Source: Sphagnum compactum (taxonomy: Eukaryota > Bryophyta > Sphagnopsida > Sphagnales). From it: DNA of 64,000 nt. Where the stretch lies: NCBI GenBank assembly GCA_965153455.1, contig OZ234494.1, forward strand, positions 19,220,001-19,284,000, read 5' to 3'. The position numbers and the translations under genes are program-made. Below the pieces are notes generated by a model. The model was not told the origin of the DNA. It made no database searches and saw only the letters and a list, made by a program, of their open reading frames with translations. Numbering within the stretch: position 1 is the stretch's first letter; the number at the start of each line of letters is the position of its first letter. Positions 49,801-61,922 of this stretch are shown piece by piece.

Positions 49801-52800
49801 TTTCCAAAATCATTTACAAAAAATTCTGGTTTTCACTCGTCTTCTTTTTTATAAATTTCTACACCCAGGCAGGGTATCGTTGTTTTTAAGAACTAAACTT
49901 ATTCTCACAGTGCCGGTTCTTATAAATTTGAGAACAGGCCCATTATCATTTGAAGATTCTCACAAACCCCCGTTATTACTTTTTTTTTCAAATAAAAAAA
50001 TCATAACCAAAAGTTGTGGAGTCAGTCCCCTAGAGACACATTTCCCAGGCATAACGGAAGGATCCACTTGAGCTTCAACATGCTAACCACCATGTGTTTC
50101 CAATTTAGCATGGGCCGAGCCTCTTGTTGAAATTTTTAGCCAGCAAGGAGTACTAGCTAGTGACTGGCATTAGCTAGTTGATCTGAAGTACCTGATCTAG
50201 TGTGAAAATCTTGGAAAACTAGCTCTGTCTCGGCAGATGGACCAGAGCGAAGTAGTCAAAACTCTAATGTGGCATGCAGGCTGGAAGACTGACCTCTCAA
50301 GATGGAAATGACACAGAAATTTGGGACATAATTTGACTATCTAAGGCCTGTCAATGAAGTCTTATGACATCTTTCCATTAGGCTGCTGTGATCACAGCGG
50401 CTTTCCAGCAATTGCAAGAGCTGGGAGTCAAATTGTGACCCGCCATATAGTGACATCTGTCTCTCTTTTCATGAGAACATGTGTTAGCAGAGTTCCTAAC
50501 ATGACTAAGTACAATGCATTTGCAGATCTTCAATGGAATGTAACTGTCTCTACAGCAAGAAATAATGTCAGTGGCTTTCCATCAGGCTGCTCTGATACTA
50601 ATGGACAGAGACCTTTAGAAATTTCGACACAACTTGTTAGTACAAGTCTCGATAAATAAATTAGCTCATGTGAGATGGCTTTACAAGCAGTGGCTGCAGT
50701 TCAAGTAGCCATCGTGGCGGCGCGAGAACGTCAACTAATTGTTAACCATGAGCTAGATTACAGAAAAAACGAAGACCGGAAGAGACGTCTACAAAAAACG
50801 CAGTTTTTGTTTCTCTCCTGAACGTCTAGATCAGTTGTCAGAGACGCGGCGATGATCACCTGCAGTGTTGTTGGATATTATATGGTCTCCATAGTCCACC
50901 ACTGATCTTGAGACATGAGCTTCCTCTATGACATGATCATGAAGTTTCTCCGCAAGTAGTAGACCCAACTACGTCTAGTGCACGACTCTCGAGACAGCTG
51001 CTAGTTCTTCTATGACATCCTGAATCTCCTGATCTGTAACTAGCTAGTACCCTAGTATGAGGACCTGGAACCCTCCCAAACCTTCACTTCATTTTGTTGA
51101 CTTTGAGTTCTTTTCTTTTTCTTTTCCAATTTTGTAATGTTGCATGATCATGCTTAGGACGATTTAGCCAAATTTGGCTCAAGACTTGATATAGGAAAGT
51201 AAAAACCAGTGTTGGCATGTTTTATAGGTCCTTCTGGCCAGTATCAACACTGGTAGTAAGCTTCTACGATTATTTTAGACAAAAATGGTTCTAGAACGGT
51301 GTCGGCTTGGCAGCTTGCTTGAGTGTCTCAAAAACACATAAAATATTTTTAGTATTTGGTATGTTTTAGAATGTCAAAACACGTTTTAATTTCAAATGGT
51401 AATTTGAGTTAGGTGGAAGATTCTTAGATGCACTCAATGCAAGCATCTATAGACATCTATTATGATACATTTTCAAATCACATGACACATGGGCCTTCTT
51501 CTTCTTCTTCATGTGCCCTTTATGGGTTTCAACTTTTAAATGTGCTAGCATTCCAACTTGGTATTTGGTGAAAACTTCACCATGAATATTCCATTTGGGA
51601 CCCATTCATAAACTAAATGTATGATTACTTGAATTAGATATAACTAACTTCAAACTTGATTTTGAGATGACATTGTAATCAAAGAAGGCTTCCAGCTGTG
51701 GTAGGAATCTATAACGACTTGAATGTTGTTCTTAAGCTCTTTTTCCTTCCAGAAATGCATAAAAACGAATTTGCCATTCGCCTGCAAAAAGAAGCTATTA
51801 CTGTAGTACATGATCGGTTTTGGTGATAATCAAATTATATTTTAAATTATCAATCTTTTGAAAAATTCACTACCCAAAGTGCCAAGTTTTCCAGATTTGC
51901 AGTCTAGTCTTGAAAGTTTTGGAAACCTAAGGATTAACCCTAATCACTAGCATGTTCTTCATTCTTTTTCATCATAGTTATATATGCTTCACTTGGTTGA
52001 TATGATATGACATCAGACTTTGGTGGAGAATTGAATACTACGAGTGCAAAAGTTTGTTGAATATCATTGTGTTATTATCAAAATCTGACACAAGGTTGCT
52101 TTGGAATCCTCCGAGCATTCTACCGCAACCCATTGCCTTCTAAAGTCAGTAGAGGTGAACTAAAGAGGGCCAAAGAAGAATCAAGGAATATAAAGGCAAA
52201 CGCAAGCAAGAATCAATAAATATAACAGATGGTTGTTATGTATGAAAATAAGAAAAAAAATTTATTGATATCCTCATTCATGGAGACCAAAAACCTTGGA
52301 AAATGTTATATTACATGTTGAAATGCATTTTAGTAAATAACTTAATTATTCAGCGCCCCACTGCCAAATCTGATTATGTATCCTGTCACAAATAGGGTCC
52401 TAAATTGCTCCTTGAAATGATGGGCTCTTTTGAAATTGACCCCTTGTTTTGATAGAGAAGGAGATTGTGCCCCCTAACTTTCACATTCAACTCATAGGCA
52501 CTAGTGAGCAGCATTAAAACAGCCAGGATAAGAAGTATAAGCTCAAAGCAAAAAGATATGGAATAGCACAAAGGCCATTACCACGTGCCTGCACCACCTA
52601 ATAATGTATGGAATGTTCCCATAGCTGGGGTCCTTGGTTATGAGAATATTCTTATGGCAGGGGCCAAGTAGTCTAGGGTTTTGGGTCCTCCACCACTGAT
52701 TATGAGATATATTCTTGATACCCATCACTATTTGCAAGAAATATGACTTTCAAAATCTCAGATTACTTGACCGGGGATACTAATGGAATATTTTCATTAC

Positions 52801-53300
52801 CATGGGTAACGGACTTAAGGTGATTAAGAATTCTATACTAGTGTTGTGCGAGTAAATGTCAATAGTCATATATATGGCATGTAAATCATGTTTAAGTGCC
52901 CAAACTTTTTACACTTCAATAAACATGGTGTCATGTAAATATTTTAGGGTGTGTAAATGAATATATTATATATCTATAATAACTATACCTACTTGCAATC
53001 CACATTAATTACTTGTGGGTATATTCTAGTGTGGGTGTGTCCCAAAGCTTAATGTTTGTTTTGCAATGGGCCACTTTGATTGGCCTATCACCAATCACAA
53101 ACTCAAATCTCCCCTCCCCCGAAAAGAAATGACATGTTTTGACACTATTATACATGGACATGGGTAAAATCATATAAATAAATGAAATTGTTTTACACTT
53201 ATATTGTTTTATATTGTATGTTAAATACATTTACACAATTTAACACATACGCCAACATAAATAGACCTAATACACATACTCGGAGTGTTAATAAATTTCA
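46883..53300. other. Long spacer, no gene recognised
   Basis: The best frame is 101 codons at 50354-50659. It reads as ordinary sequence with no family that I recognise, and it is not flanked by convincing splice sites. A TAATAAAG-type polyadenylation-like stretch at 48930-48960 could be an old element end. Confidence 0.45.
51205..51254. repeat. Perfect 10-bp inverted repeat
   Basis: ACCAGTGTTG (51205-51214) and CAACACTGGT (51245-51254) flank a 30-nt spacer. Confidence 0.6.
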
Positions 53301-53339
53301 TTATGGCATTTACCCTTACAGGAAGTGTAAATCCTAAAC

Positions 53340-53398
53340 CATATACACACAACACTATTCTCTCTACCAGAGGTAATCGCCATTTTGCTATTGTAGTG
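53340..53398. mobile_element. Possible CACTA-type right terminus
   Basis: The plus strand ends GCTATTGTAGTG at 53398, i.e. CACTACAATAGC on the minus strand, similar to CACTA element ends. No paired left end was found, so this is tentative. Confidence 0.25.
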
Positions 53399-54650
53399 AA
53401 GCACCTGTGAGGAGTGCTGTCAACGAGACCAGACTACCGTACTTGTGGGCTCGTCTGTTTTGTCTTGGGAAAGTCAAGTTTTCCAATCTGCAATACCTAG
53501 AAGATCATATATCTGGATTTTCGTGCTAAAAATGTCAAATTGTCCAATCTCATCTGCTTTGAACTTTGAAGGTGGTCAGTGCTGGAAGTCTAATATAAGC
53601 AACCAAATGTCAACCCTTGTAAGCCATGGAATTTGCAATTGTAAATAGAAAATCTACCAGACAGCGAAAAATCAGTGAGAGCATCAGGATTCAGAAGACA
53701 CGCAGATGGTTAACAAGCATTTTGTCAATTTTGTGATGCAGCCAAAGTGGGGATCATTCATAGAAAGATTTAGCCAATTTTTGGCTAGCAACAAGATATG
53801 GAAGTAAGAATATTTAAACATCCTCCAATATTTTTGCCTACCTATTTCAAAGCCAAATATCAAAATCTGCCAATTTTTATTTAATTAACTATGGCCCCAA
53901 ACAAACACTTCATTATCACATTTCTACTTTTTAATTTCTCCTATTAGCGAAATTTTGCCAATTAAAAAGAAAAGGGCTGTTGACAAGCCATACTTAGGGA
54001 CCCTACTTCATTCATTACTCGTCCTCTCTCGCCCATCCCCCTTGTTATCCAGCCAACCTGACAGTTGACATTGGGACACTCCCGAGTTGTCAGAGCCCCT
54101 ATTTGAAGTAAAACTGACTTCTCAAGAAAAACAGGCAATTGAAGAACTTCTAGGCATCGCCATCCTGAACTTAGCATACCAATGTGATCATCATCATCAC
54201 AGTGTTCAATTGAGCAACACTCATTTCTCTTGGGAAGAGATTTTGACTTTAGAAACCCACTTTTGGAAAAACTCTGTCACCTCATGTGGGCCCTTATTCT
54301 GGTAATGTCTTTCTTTACATTGACTCAGTTTATGACTCATTCTTTCTTGTACCAGGCTGCAAATCATCCAACATATGAAAATTATTTTGACCTGGGGACC
54401 ACCCATATGGTTACCAGTTGGCCTGGAGCTAATTAGCAACCACTTTGAGCGTTACATCCTATCTGTGGTGGATGAAGGTCCTCATCCCATCCAATCCCTC
54501 AAAGCCTTTTTCCTTCATTACGTTCCCAATGGCTGTTCCTTGCCGATCCATCCCCCAAGAACCTTTTTGGATCATTGTTTGGTCAATGGCCATTGCCCAT
54601 CGCCATTGGAAATGAAATGAACCGACAAGGTTCTAATTAACGATATATAT
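53399..54650. other. Spacer, no gene recognised
   Basis: Several frames of 65-81 codons on both strands (e.g. 54375-54620) read moderately protein-like, but they overlap each other and show no domain. Confidence 0.4.
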
Positions 54651-54880
54651 ATTGTTGTATTTTATCATATTGACTGTTACAACTATTGCTATATATGTTG
54701 TTGTATTTTATCATATTGACATCTACAACTATCGCTATATATGTTGTTGTATTTTATCATATTGACGTCTACAACTATTGCTATATATGTTGTTGCATTT
54801 TATCATATTGACGTCTACAACTATCACTATATATGTTGTTGTATTTTATCATATTGACATCTTCAACTATTGTTATCCAC
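54651..54880 (+). repeat. 46-bp tandem repeat, 5 copies
   Basis: Units begin at about 54651, 54697, 54743, 54789 and 54835, exactly 46 bp apart. Each reads GTTGTTGTATTTTATCATAT, TGACRTCTACAACTAT, YGCTATATAT, with few differences. The low divergence indicates recent expansion. Confidence 0.9.
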
Positions 54881-56999
54881 ACCACATAAATCAAATAACA
54901 TAAAATCACCTTAAATGACACATCATCGTCAAATTCCCCCTTATTTAAAACAAAGGTCCCCTCAAGCTAAATAACATAAGAAATTCATTTCATAAATCCA
55001 TCAAAAATGAACACTTGATTCTAAAGTGAAAGGACTAATAGGTCAAGTGTAAATGTGAGCCCCATCATTAATCACCTATCTCATTAATCAATTATAATCC
55101 CCCAAATCATTAATCAAATGTGAATCATCATGAGAAAAAACTTAAAATATTCTTAATATTTTACGACAAGAATAAGTACTTAGGTATACTTAGTGCATTG
55201 AAAGTAAAACCATTTTCTAATTAGTACTCCTTCCCATGGTGATGTCAAATATCCCATACACCAACCTATGGAACACCAATTATAAATCAACATAGTGGAT
55301 ACCTTTAAGAATTGCTTGCACAACATACATCATAGGCCAATGAAACAATAACTAAAGATGGATGAATTTGGTCATCCACAATAGGAAAATGACATAGTGC
55401 ACAATTATGCATGTGGTCCTTCCACGTGTGACCATTTTGACCCTCCAACAATAACATTTCAAAAGGTAACACCTTGCACACACACAAAATAACATGTCCC
55501 TCAATCACATCCAATGTAATCAATGTTGTGTACTACATGTACACACAATCTTTCAACTCAAATTTGCAAATTCAAAGCCAATAGTCACCTCCTCAAATAG
55601 TGACATATGTATTTTAGTGTTGAAAGGTGAATGCATGGCTAAATGATTTACTTTTGGTGACACAATGGTCATTGTGAACTTAAATGTTTGTGGTGAGTAA
55701 CGTAATTTTGAATTTGTCAATTAACAATTAATAGTATATTAAAATAATGATTATAAACACATCTAGAAAATTATTTCTCGAAAAAATTCATTCATTATCA
55801 GTAATGGACTCTTGAAGTTCAAAAATATGCACTAATCAGTTGATTAAATTAGTAATAAATTGAAGAATTCATATTGAAATTCACTCCAAACTATTTATAA
55901 TAACTGAATATGCCTTGAAGAATAAAATAATAAAATCATTTGTGAAATCATTTTTTTTTAACTTTAACCAAATGGTAATTACAAATTTTCAAAGGGTCAA
56001 AATTGGACTATATTTCCAAAACTTCTTTTGAAATGCGATTTTTTTGTTTTTCAATTTTTTTGGTACTTGATGAACATGTTCTAAAAGCCTTCAATTTGGG
56101 CTTCATTCATGTGGATTTTACAGTGCAATCTTGTAAATACATACCAAAGCAATTGAAACCATTGCTTAATTTTGTGTATATAACATTTTAAAGAAAAAAT
56201 ACGAATGAATTTTTTTTATACAATTTTATTTTCAATATATCAATATACATGTCTTGAAATTTTGAAAATCAATCTAATGAATAAAAATACTGAAAAGGTT
56301 TTTTTAAACAATTATAACCACTATTTTTACAATGTAAAAAGACTTATGAATACCTAGCTATTGTGGGCAGATTTTTACTATAAAATTTAACATAATCATA
56401 TAAATAACACTTTAAATGTTTTAAAGAAGATTTTTTTTTAAATGACAAAAAAAATCTTGAAAAAAATCTAATGGCCTAAGGGTGTGGGTGTGGCTCATGA
56501 TTGAGTGCTTGCATGTTTTATGAGTTTTCTTTTTAGGATTTCCAATGGCATCCACCCTAACAAATGAGATCATCAACTTTTGATATATAAGCTTTGACCC
56601 AAGTTTAAAAGGTTTCATAGGTGGTTGGGCATTTGATAGTCAAATATTACAATAATGAAATATTAGAAATTAGCAACCATGTCCATGTGTTCATTCTTTA
56701 AAACTTGATATGGACTTGTATGTAGTGTCTATCTACCAAAAATGAAATTTTCAAATTTTATCAAATTTTCCATAGCCATTGGCATTACACATCAAAATAG
56801 ACATATTCACATGTTTGAAACCAGACATTTGAATTGTCCAAACTGATTATTGCCATTACATTTTGTCAGATTGAAATTGGTAACTTGGGTTCATGACCAA
56901 ACAATAGAAAATATGATGACTACAATGTAAAAAATATATGTCAACTAAACTTATACCCCATAGCTAACCATGGTGGTTATAGATCTTAGTTTCTAATAT
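54881..56999. other. AT-rich spacer, no gene
   Basis: Nothing beyond short AT-rich frames. Confidence 0.5.
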
Positions 57000-57242
57000 G
57001 GTCATTTTCAAAACCATACTTTTGCAAACCTCATTTTATCCATTCAACTAATCCATATGCTTCAGATGGTATCGTGAAGTTGTACAATGATCAATAAATG
57101 ATTTGGAACATAACTTTTGGAACTCCCCATGGAATTTTGTACCTTGGTTAATGAATACATTCACTAGTAAAAAGTATGTCCTTTGCAACCAAGGAAACAA
57201 TGATTGGTTGTCCTGAATGACTCTATCAATGACCACAGTCAT
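57000..57242 (-). mobile_element. Ty3/gypsy retrotransposon integrase relic
   Basis: The minus-strand translation contains VFINQGTKFHGEFQKLC and FIDHCTTSRYHLKHM. It then stops, and after a one-base shift continues GLVEWIK-stop-GLQKYGFE. This follows the integrase core and downstream pattern of gypsy elements (x-x-DQGTEFRGEF, DHRTTSRDHPQ-ADGLAE, KRGLRKY). The catalytic Asp position in D-Q-G is Asn here, and there are stops and a frameshift, so the copy is dead. No LTRs or reverse transcriptase could be recognised around it. Confidence 0.7.
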
Positions 57243-57477
57243 ATATTACAACTTCATTATCTACATGGAATAAATATGAATAATAGATTAGCCATTTATA
57301 TGACTGATGGATGAAAACTTCCAAAATCGACATATTGAAAGAAGTTTCTAAATAAGTTTTCAAATTTTTCATATGGACAAATTATGAATAAAATACTACT
57401 TATTATATTTGAAATTTCGTATAATGTTTAAATGAAATATAGCATAAATAGAATAAATATTAGACTATTACACAACA

Positions 57478-57545
57478 AGTGGGGTGGCTTGGTGGTAAAG
57501 GAATTGAACTCCATCCTTAAGGTTCAAGGATAAAACTTCACAAAT
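57478..57545 (+). repeat. tRNA-like (SINE-head-like) sequence
   Basis: An A-box-like TGGCTTGGTGGTAAAGG is followed by a B-box-like AAGGTTCAAGGATAAAAC. It is followed by a TAGGT-rich tail (57590-57660) similar to that behind the copy at 61.2 kb. Confidence 0.4.
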
Positions 57546-57699
57546 GACATGTGTTGTCGTCAACATTGGAGTATTGATCGTATATTCCATACCTACCCAA
57601 ATTACCCTATGTTAGGTGCTTATTTAGGCAAGCCTAAATAGGTATATTAGGTGGTCTACTTTCCCACTTAAATTAAGTTTTTAACTTAGTTTAGGTGCT

Positions 57700-58440
57700 G
57701 ACACATGTCAACAATTGATAGGATGAAAAATATTGAAATAAAAAATAATTGAAATTAAATATATAATAAATTTCAAAAATAATGTTTCCCAAAATAAATA
57801 AAAATTAAACTATCACTAATGATTTCACATATGTCCTTTATGACCAATGGATGATATTTGGCACATCATGTCCCAAATACTATTGTCTTAAACAACTCAT
57901 CCATTGATTATAGGGCTATTAATCATTTTTGTCTTTTATGATTGGAATATTAATCATAAATTTAGTCATGTATTTGAATATTTGTATTAGTGATTAATTA
58001 GAACACCAAACCTACTAAACACCCTATCTAAAAATACATAAGCAACTTTTTCACTACTTCCATTTGATGATGGCACCAACTTTAACCACTTCAAGAAATA
58101 CTTAAACATATTAAACAAATTTAAACATACTTGAATTATTTCACATTATCAAACTTAATGTGCTAGGAAAATCCAAACTCTAGTAATAACCAAACTCGAT
58201 GATGGGTGATGGTTATAGATGGGATGTAGGTATTATTTGACATTCACACCTAGTCACACACCACACATTACAAACAAATTGTTGAACCTATAGTCACATC
58301 CCTCTCCACTAATATTATGTATAAACCAAGTTCATAAAAGCCCAAAATGGTTTAACTATTCGTGAACATACCATAGAAGCCTCTCACATTGTTTTAATGA
58401 AGCAAAGGATTACCCCAACCTATAGGAGGGAATTGCCTTC
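57700..58440. other. AT-rich spacer, no gene
   Basis: No recognisable coding or structured sequence. Confidence 0.5.
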
Positions 58441-58444
58441 CCAC

Positions 58445-58930
58445 TTGAATTGTTAAACTAAAACTTGATTAAACCTTGGATAAACCTAGGTTAAACTAAA
58501 TTTTGGCTATTATTTTGCAAAACCTTTGAAAAGACTTGGTTGATTTAAAATTTTGTTATTATTTGGTAAAACTTTGGCTAAACATTAGCTAAATCAAAAT
58601 TTAGTTTTTATTTGGCAAAACCTTGGCAAAAGTTTTGATAAATTAAAATATGGTTATTATCTGGCAAAACCTTAGTAAAACATTGGCTAAACATTGGCAA
58701 GATATTGGTTAAACCTTAACCAAAATTTGGCAAATCCTTGGTTAAATCTTGATTAAACATTGCCTCAAAGAAATTAAGCTAAAACTTGAATAAAAACTGA
58801 TTAAAGATTGGTTAAATTAAAACTTGGAACTTGGTTAAACATTGTTAAACCATAAATTGGTTAAATATTCACAAATTTAAAATATGGCAAAAGAAAAATT
58901 TATTTAAACCTTGTTGAAATTAGAATTTGT
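58445..58930 (+). repeat. Degenerate tandem repeat built on TTGGCTAAAC / TTGGTTAAAC words
   Basis: Diverged copies of TTGG(C/T)(A/T)AAAC, with ATTATTTGGCAAAACCTTGG as a longer word, follow each other for nearly 500 bp with irregular spacing. Confidence 0.65.
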
Positions 58931-59540
58931 AAATTTATTTAATTCATAAAATTAATTTATTTAAACCTTAAAATTAACTTGTATTAATAATAACTATCAC
59001 CTATTAAACTATAGCATATAGTTAATAATTCATAATCTTGCTTTCTTTTGTAACTAATTTATTTACTAAATAATTAACCTAGCTTAAATACCTACTTACA
59101 TACCTACATGCCTACCTATTTATCTACCTATTTACTTAATTATTTTCCTAATTAGGTAGACTAGGTAGTAAGTAGTACGTATGTGGGCTAATTCTTAGAA
59201 ATTTTATTGTATTCAAATGTGATAATGTTTCATATTAATGATTTTTTAGTTCTAGATATGGGGTCCAAATGTTTTAAGGAGTATCAAAATAATGTCACAC
59301 TATCACCCTTTTTATATTCCTTTACATACTCCTATTTGACCATGTAAAGACACAAAATGGATGAAATTGGTGGAATCTAGAGTTATACTGGTCTAAAATA
59401 TGGTACTTATAAAATATTTGACACATTTTGATTCATTAATATTGAGTGGGATCAAAGTATAGGATTAAAAAGGACTCCATTAAAGACTAGGTCCTTTTTA
59501 TCCTTAGTGGTACATTTTAAAGAATTTGGACCCTATGAGA
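58931..59540. other. AT-rich spacer, no gene
   Basis: Contains CTACCTACTTA-like low-complexity words at 59090-59190. Nothing else is seen. Confidence 0.45.
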
Positions 59541-59689
59541 TGTAATTAATTCATGAAAAAATTTAGATTATTATTTATTGTCACATGTACATCATTTAAT
59601 AGAAAATCTTTATCCAAGTCCAATGGAAAAAAATCTGCTATGTGTATACATGCTAACTTTTTGTCATATGTGACTTCACATTTTAATTG

Positions 59690-59943
59690 TAAATGCAGTT
59701 GCAAATGGTCATGCCACATAGGCATATGCGACAACACATTTTAGTCATAAAAAACCAATTTGAAATAACCATGCCACATTGGATGGATGAAAAGTTGGTG
59801 TTAGTCACATATTGATGTGAGTGTCCTTTTGATTAGGTGTCATTGATTGTATGTGACTTGTCTAAGACGACTAGACATTATAACAAGTCACATATGTCAT
59901 TTACAACTAAAAATTAGTTGTTAATTTGCAAATTTATTGTAGT
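59690..59943. mobile_element. Possible CACTA-type terminus with subterminal inverted repeats
   Basis: The stretch ends AAATTTATTGTAGTG at 59943 (CACTACAATAAATTT on the minus strand). Just inside are an inverted pair, TATGTGACTTGT (about 59849) and ACAAGTCACATA (about 59883), and the word GTCTAAGACGACTA, which resembles GTCTTAGGCGACTA inside the MITE at 28.1 kb. The left end was not found. Confidence 0.4.
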
Positions 59944-60780
59944 GGGCACGTATTTTTCACTTTCAATTCATTAAATATGGGATGATTTATTGAATCAATA
60001 CTATAGGTTGAAATGGGTTGTGCAACAACACAAGCATGGCAACAACCCTTAATTTCTAAATGTGCTTAAATGTGCGTAAGTTTTAACATTGTTTACTTGT
60101 ATTTCATGCTTGTGATCAGCTCCTTCAAGTTGAAATCTCTTTGGACTTTGCAGGAACGAAAAGCTTTTCATGCTCATTTATTATATTGGTGCCTCTCCAT
60201 GCTAAGTCTTTGTCCCACATATTACAATCCATTCAATGTTGCCCACACAACATTGTTAATGTGTTTGTAATCATAGCCACTAGGCTTTCTTGTTCTAAAC
60301 CCTCAAACATCAAAAGTTAGGAACACAACGATATCAAGTTTATAATTTCAAATGAATTCCAATAATAATCCAAAGTCCATCATGTGCATATAACCTTCAA
60401 TGCACTCAAAGCTAAGATGGGTGTGGATGAGTTCAAATGAACCAAAATCGATGTCAAAACGTTCACTTTCTTACAATTCTTGTTACATTTGTTTATGTGG
60501 TTCACTTTAATGGCATGTGAATCATGGAAAGTTGTGCTTATTGAATAAAATGGTTATTGAAAATTTAAAATGTGTCAAAAAATCTTCCAATATCAAAGTT
60601 TGATTTCATTAAAAGAAACCATGACTTTTTAAAAGGTCCAACTTGACTAAATTGTCCACATTGACCATGCAGGATGGTTGTTTTGACTAAAGGCCTAAGG
60701 CATGAAACGCATGAGTTACTTTTGATTGAAATATCTGATTAAAGTGACCTTTTTAACCATGTGACAAACCAAACACTTCG
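59944..60780. other. Spacer, no gene
   Basis: Short frames only (66 codons at 60070-60270), without a recognised domain. Confidence 0.45.
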
Positions 60781-61080
60781 TCAAACAGACCAAAGGTCCA
60801 TCCTAAACCTACCTAATGGACTAGGCTATTTATTTAGTATGCGTAGGTTAGGTCTATTAATAGGTTAATAGGTACGTACATAGCCTAGTAAATAACATAG
60901 GCATAGATAGCTTACTAAATAGGTATAAACATAGATTTAATAGGTACCTATAAGGCCTAGTAGACCATAACCTACATGTTACCTAGGTACAAGCATTTAT
61001 TAATATAAGTACCTCGTACCTATTTAAGTTACCTTACTTATAACCTACCTATTTATGTAAGTAGTGTAAATTTCATTTAG
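60780..61080. repeat. TAGG/CCTA-rich low-complexity DNA
   Basis: Dense irregular repetition of TAGGTA, ACCTA, CCTAGTA and TACCTA words. Confidence 0.6.
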
Positions 61081-61177
61081 TACAATATGCATGTTGAATA
61101 AAAATTCATGGAAGTTGAGTACAATATGTTGGTCTAAAATCATGTTTATTACAAATACGTTGTTCAAGAAAATCACC

Positions 61178-61260
61178 TTATGAGGTGGTGGTGTAATGGT
61201 TAGAGACTTAACTCCTCAATGTGGAGGTGAGGAGTTCAAGTCCCCACACTTGCAACCTAA
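61178..61260 (+). repeat. tRNA-like (SINE-head-like) sequence
   Basis: A-box-like GGTGTAATGGTTAGAG and a near-consensus B box GAGTTCAAGTCCCC lie at tRNA spacing. Stems do not fold into a good cloverleaf. A CTAAG/TAGGT-rich tail follows. Confidence 0.55.
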
Positions 61261-61545
61261 GCTACCTTGGTTATTTAGGTGACCTAATTAAGTAACTTAA
61301 GTTGCAAAAACTACTAGACCACCTAGCCTAGGCTACTTGGCCTAGCTTAAAGGCTTAACTTAGGGGGCTTGGCCTAACCTAGGGAGCTTGGCCTAGTCTA
61401 AATTGTTTGGTCTAGCCTAGGTGGCTAAATTAAATGGCCTAGCCTAGGCCTAGGACATAGGGTTGGTAAGTAAATAAATAAATTATTTTTTGGCATTAAT
61501 TATTAGGTTTATTAATTAGGTAGGTAGGTAGGTTATAAGGTAATT
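61261..61545 (+). repeat. Degenerate repeat of GGCTTGGCCTAGCCTAGG words
   Basis: The words GCTTGGCCTA(G/A), TAGCCTAGG and CTTAACTTAGG recur every 20-30 bases, ending in a TAGG tetranucleotide run (GTAGGTAGGTAGGTT) near 61517-61533. Confidence 0.65.
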
Positions 61546-61611
61546 ATTTAATTAATATGAAAATATTAATTTTAAATAATACATATTTTTGGTCATTACC
61601 AAAATTATATT

Positions 61612-61655
61612 ATTGTCACGGTGGTTCAGTAAAAAAACCCATGATTTCTTGTAGT
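61612..61655. mobile_element. CACTA-type right terminus
   Basis: The plus strand ends CCCATGATTTCTTGTAGTG at 61655. This is the mirror of the typical plant CACTA start CACTACAAGAAAT, with a subterminal CACGGTGGTTCAGT at 61618. A paired left end with CACTACAAGAAATCATGGG was not found in the window. Confidence 0.4.
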
Positions 61656-61847
61656 GTTTCAACAAAGGATATTTAATAGCTTCATTCAATAACATTGTCA
61701 TAATACTTGGGTAGCTTTAGCAGTACACTACTAAGTAATTAACTTAATCAAGAATTATTGGTTTGGCAACTGATTTTTTACTTTTAAAGATTTTGGCACA
61801 AAGGAATATATTAAATAAAATGATAGTATTTTTTGAAGGTGTTATGT

Positions 61848-61922
61848 TATCCTTGTGGTCAAATGGTTGTGAGATCGTCACTTAGGCTTGGTAGATTGCA
61901 AATTCAAACTTGGCTACTCGAT
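61848..61922 (+). repeat. tRNA-like (SINE-head-like) sequence
   Basis: A-box-like TTGTGGTCAAATGGTTGTGAG and B-box-like GCAAATTCAAACTTGGC at tRNA spacing; degenerate. Confidence 0.4.

Noticed and set aside
50354-50659. 101-codon plus-strand frame in the 47-53 kb spacer
   Set aside because: Reads as balanced sequence but has no recognised motif, and neighbouring exons or splice signals are not convincing.
54375-54620. 81-codon plus-strand frame overlapping other open frames on both strands
   Set aside because: Mutually overlapping frames with no domain; the openness reflects composition.
61178-61260. Functional tRNA gene
   Set aside because: Good B box, but the acceptor and anticodon stems do not pair, so a tRNA-derived repeat is the better reading.
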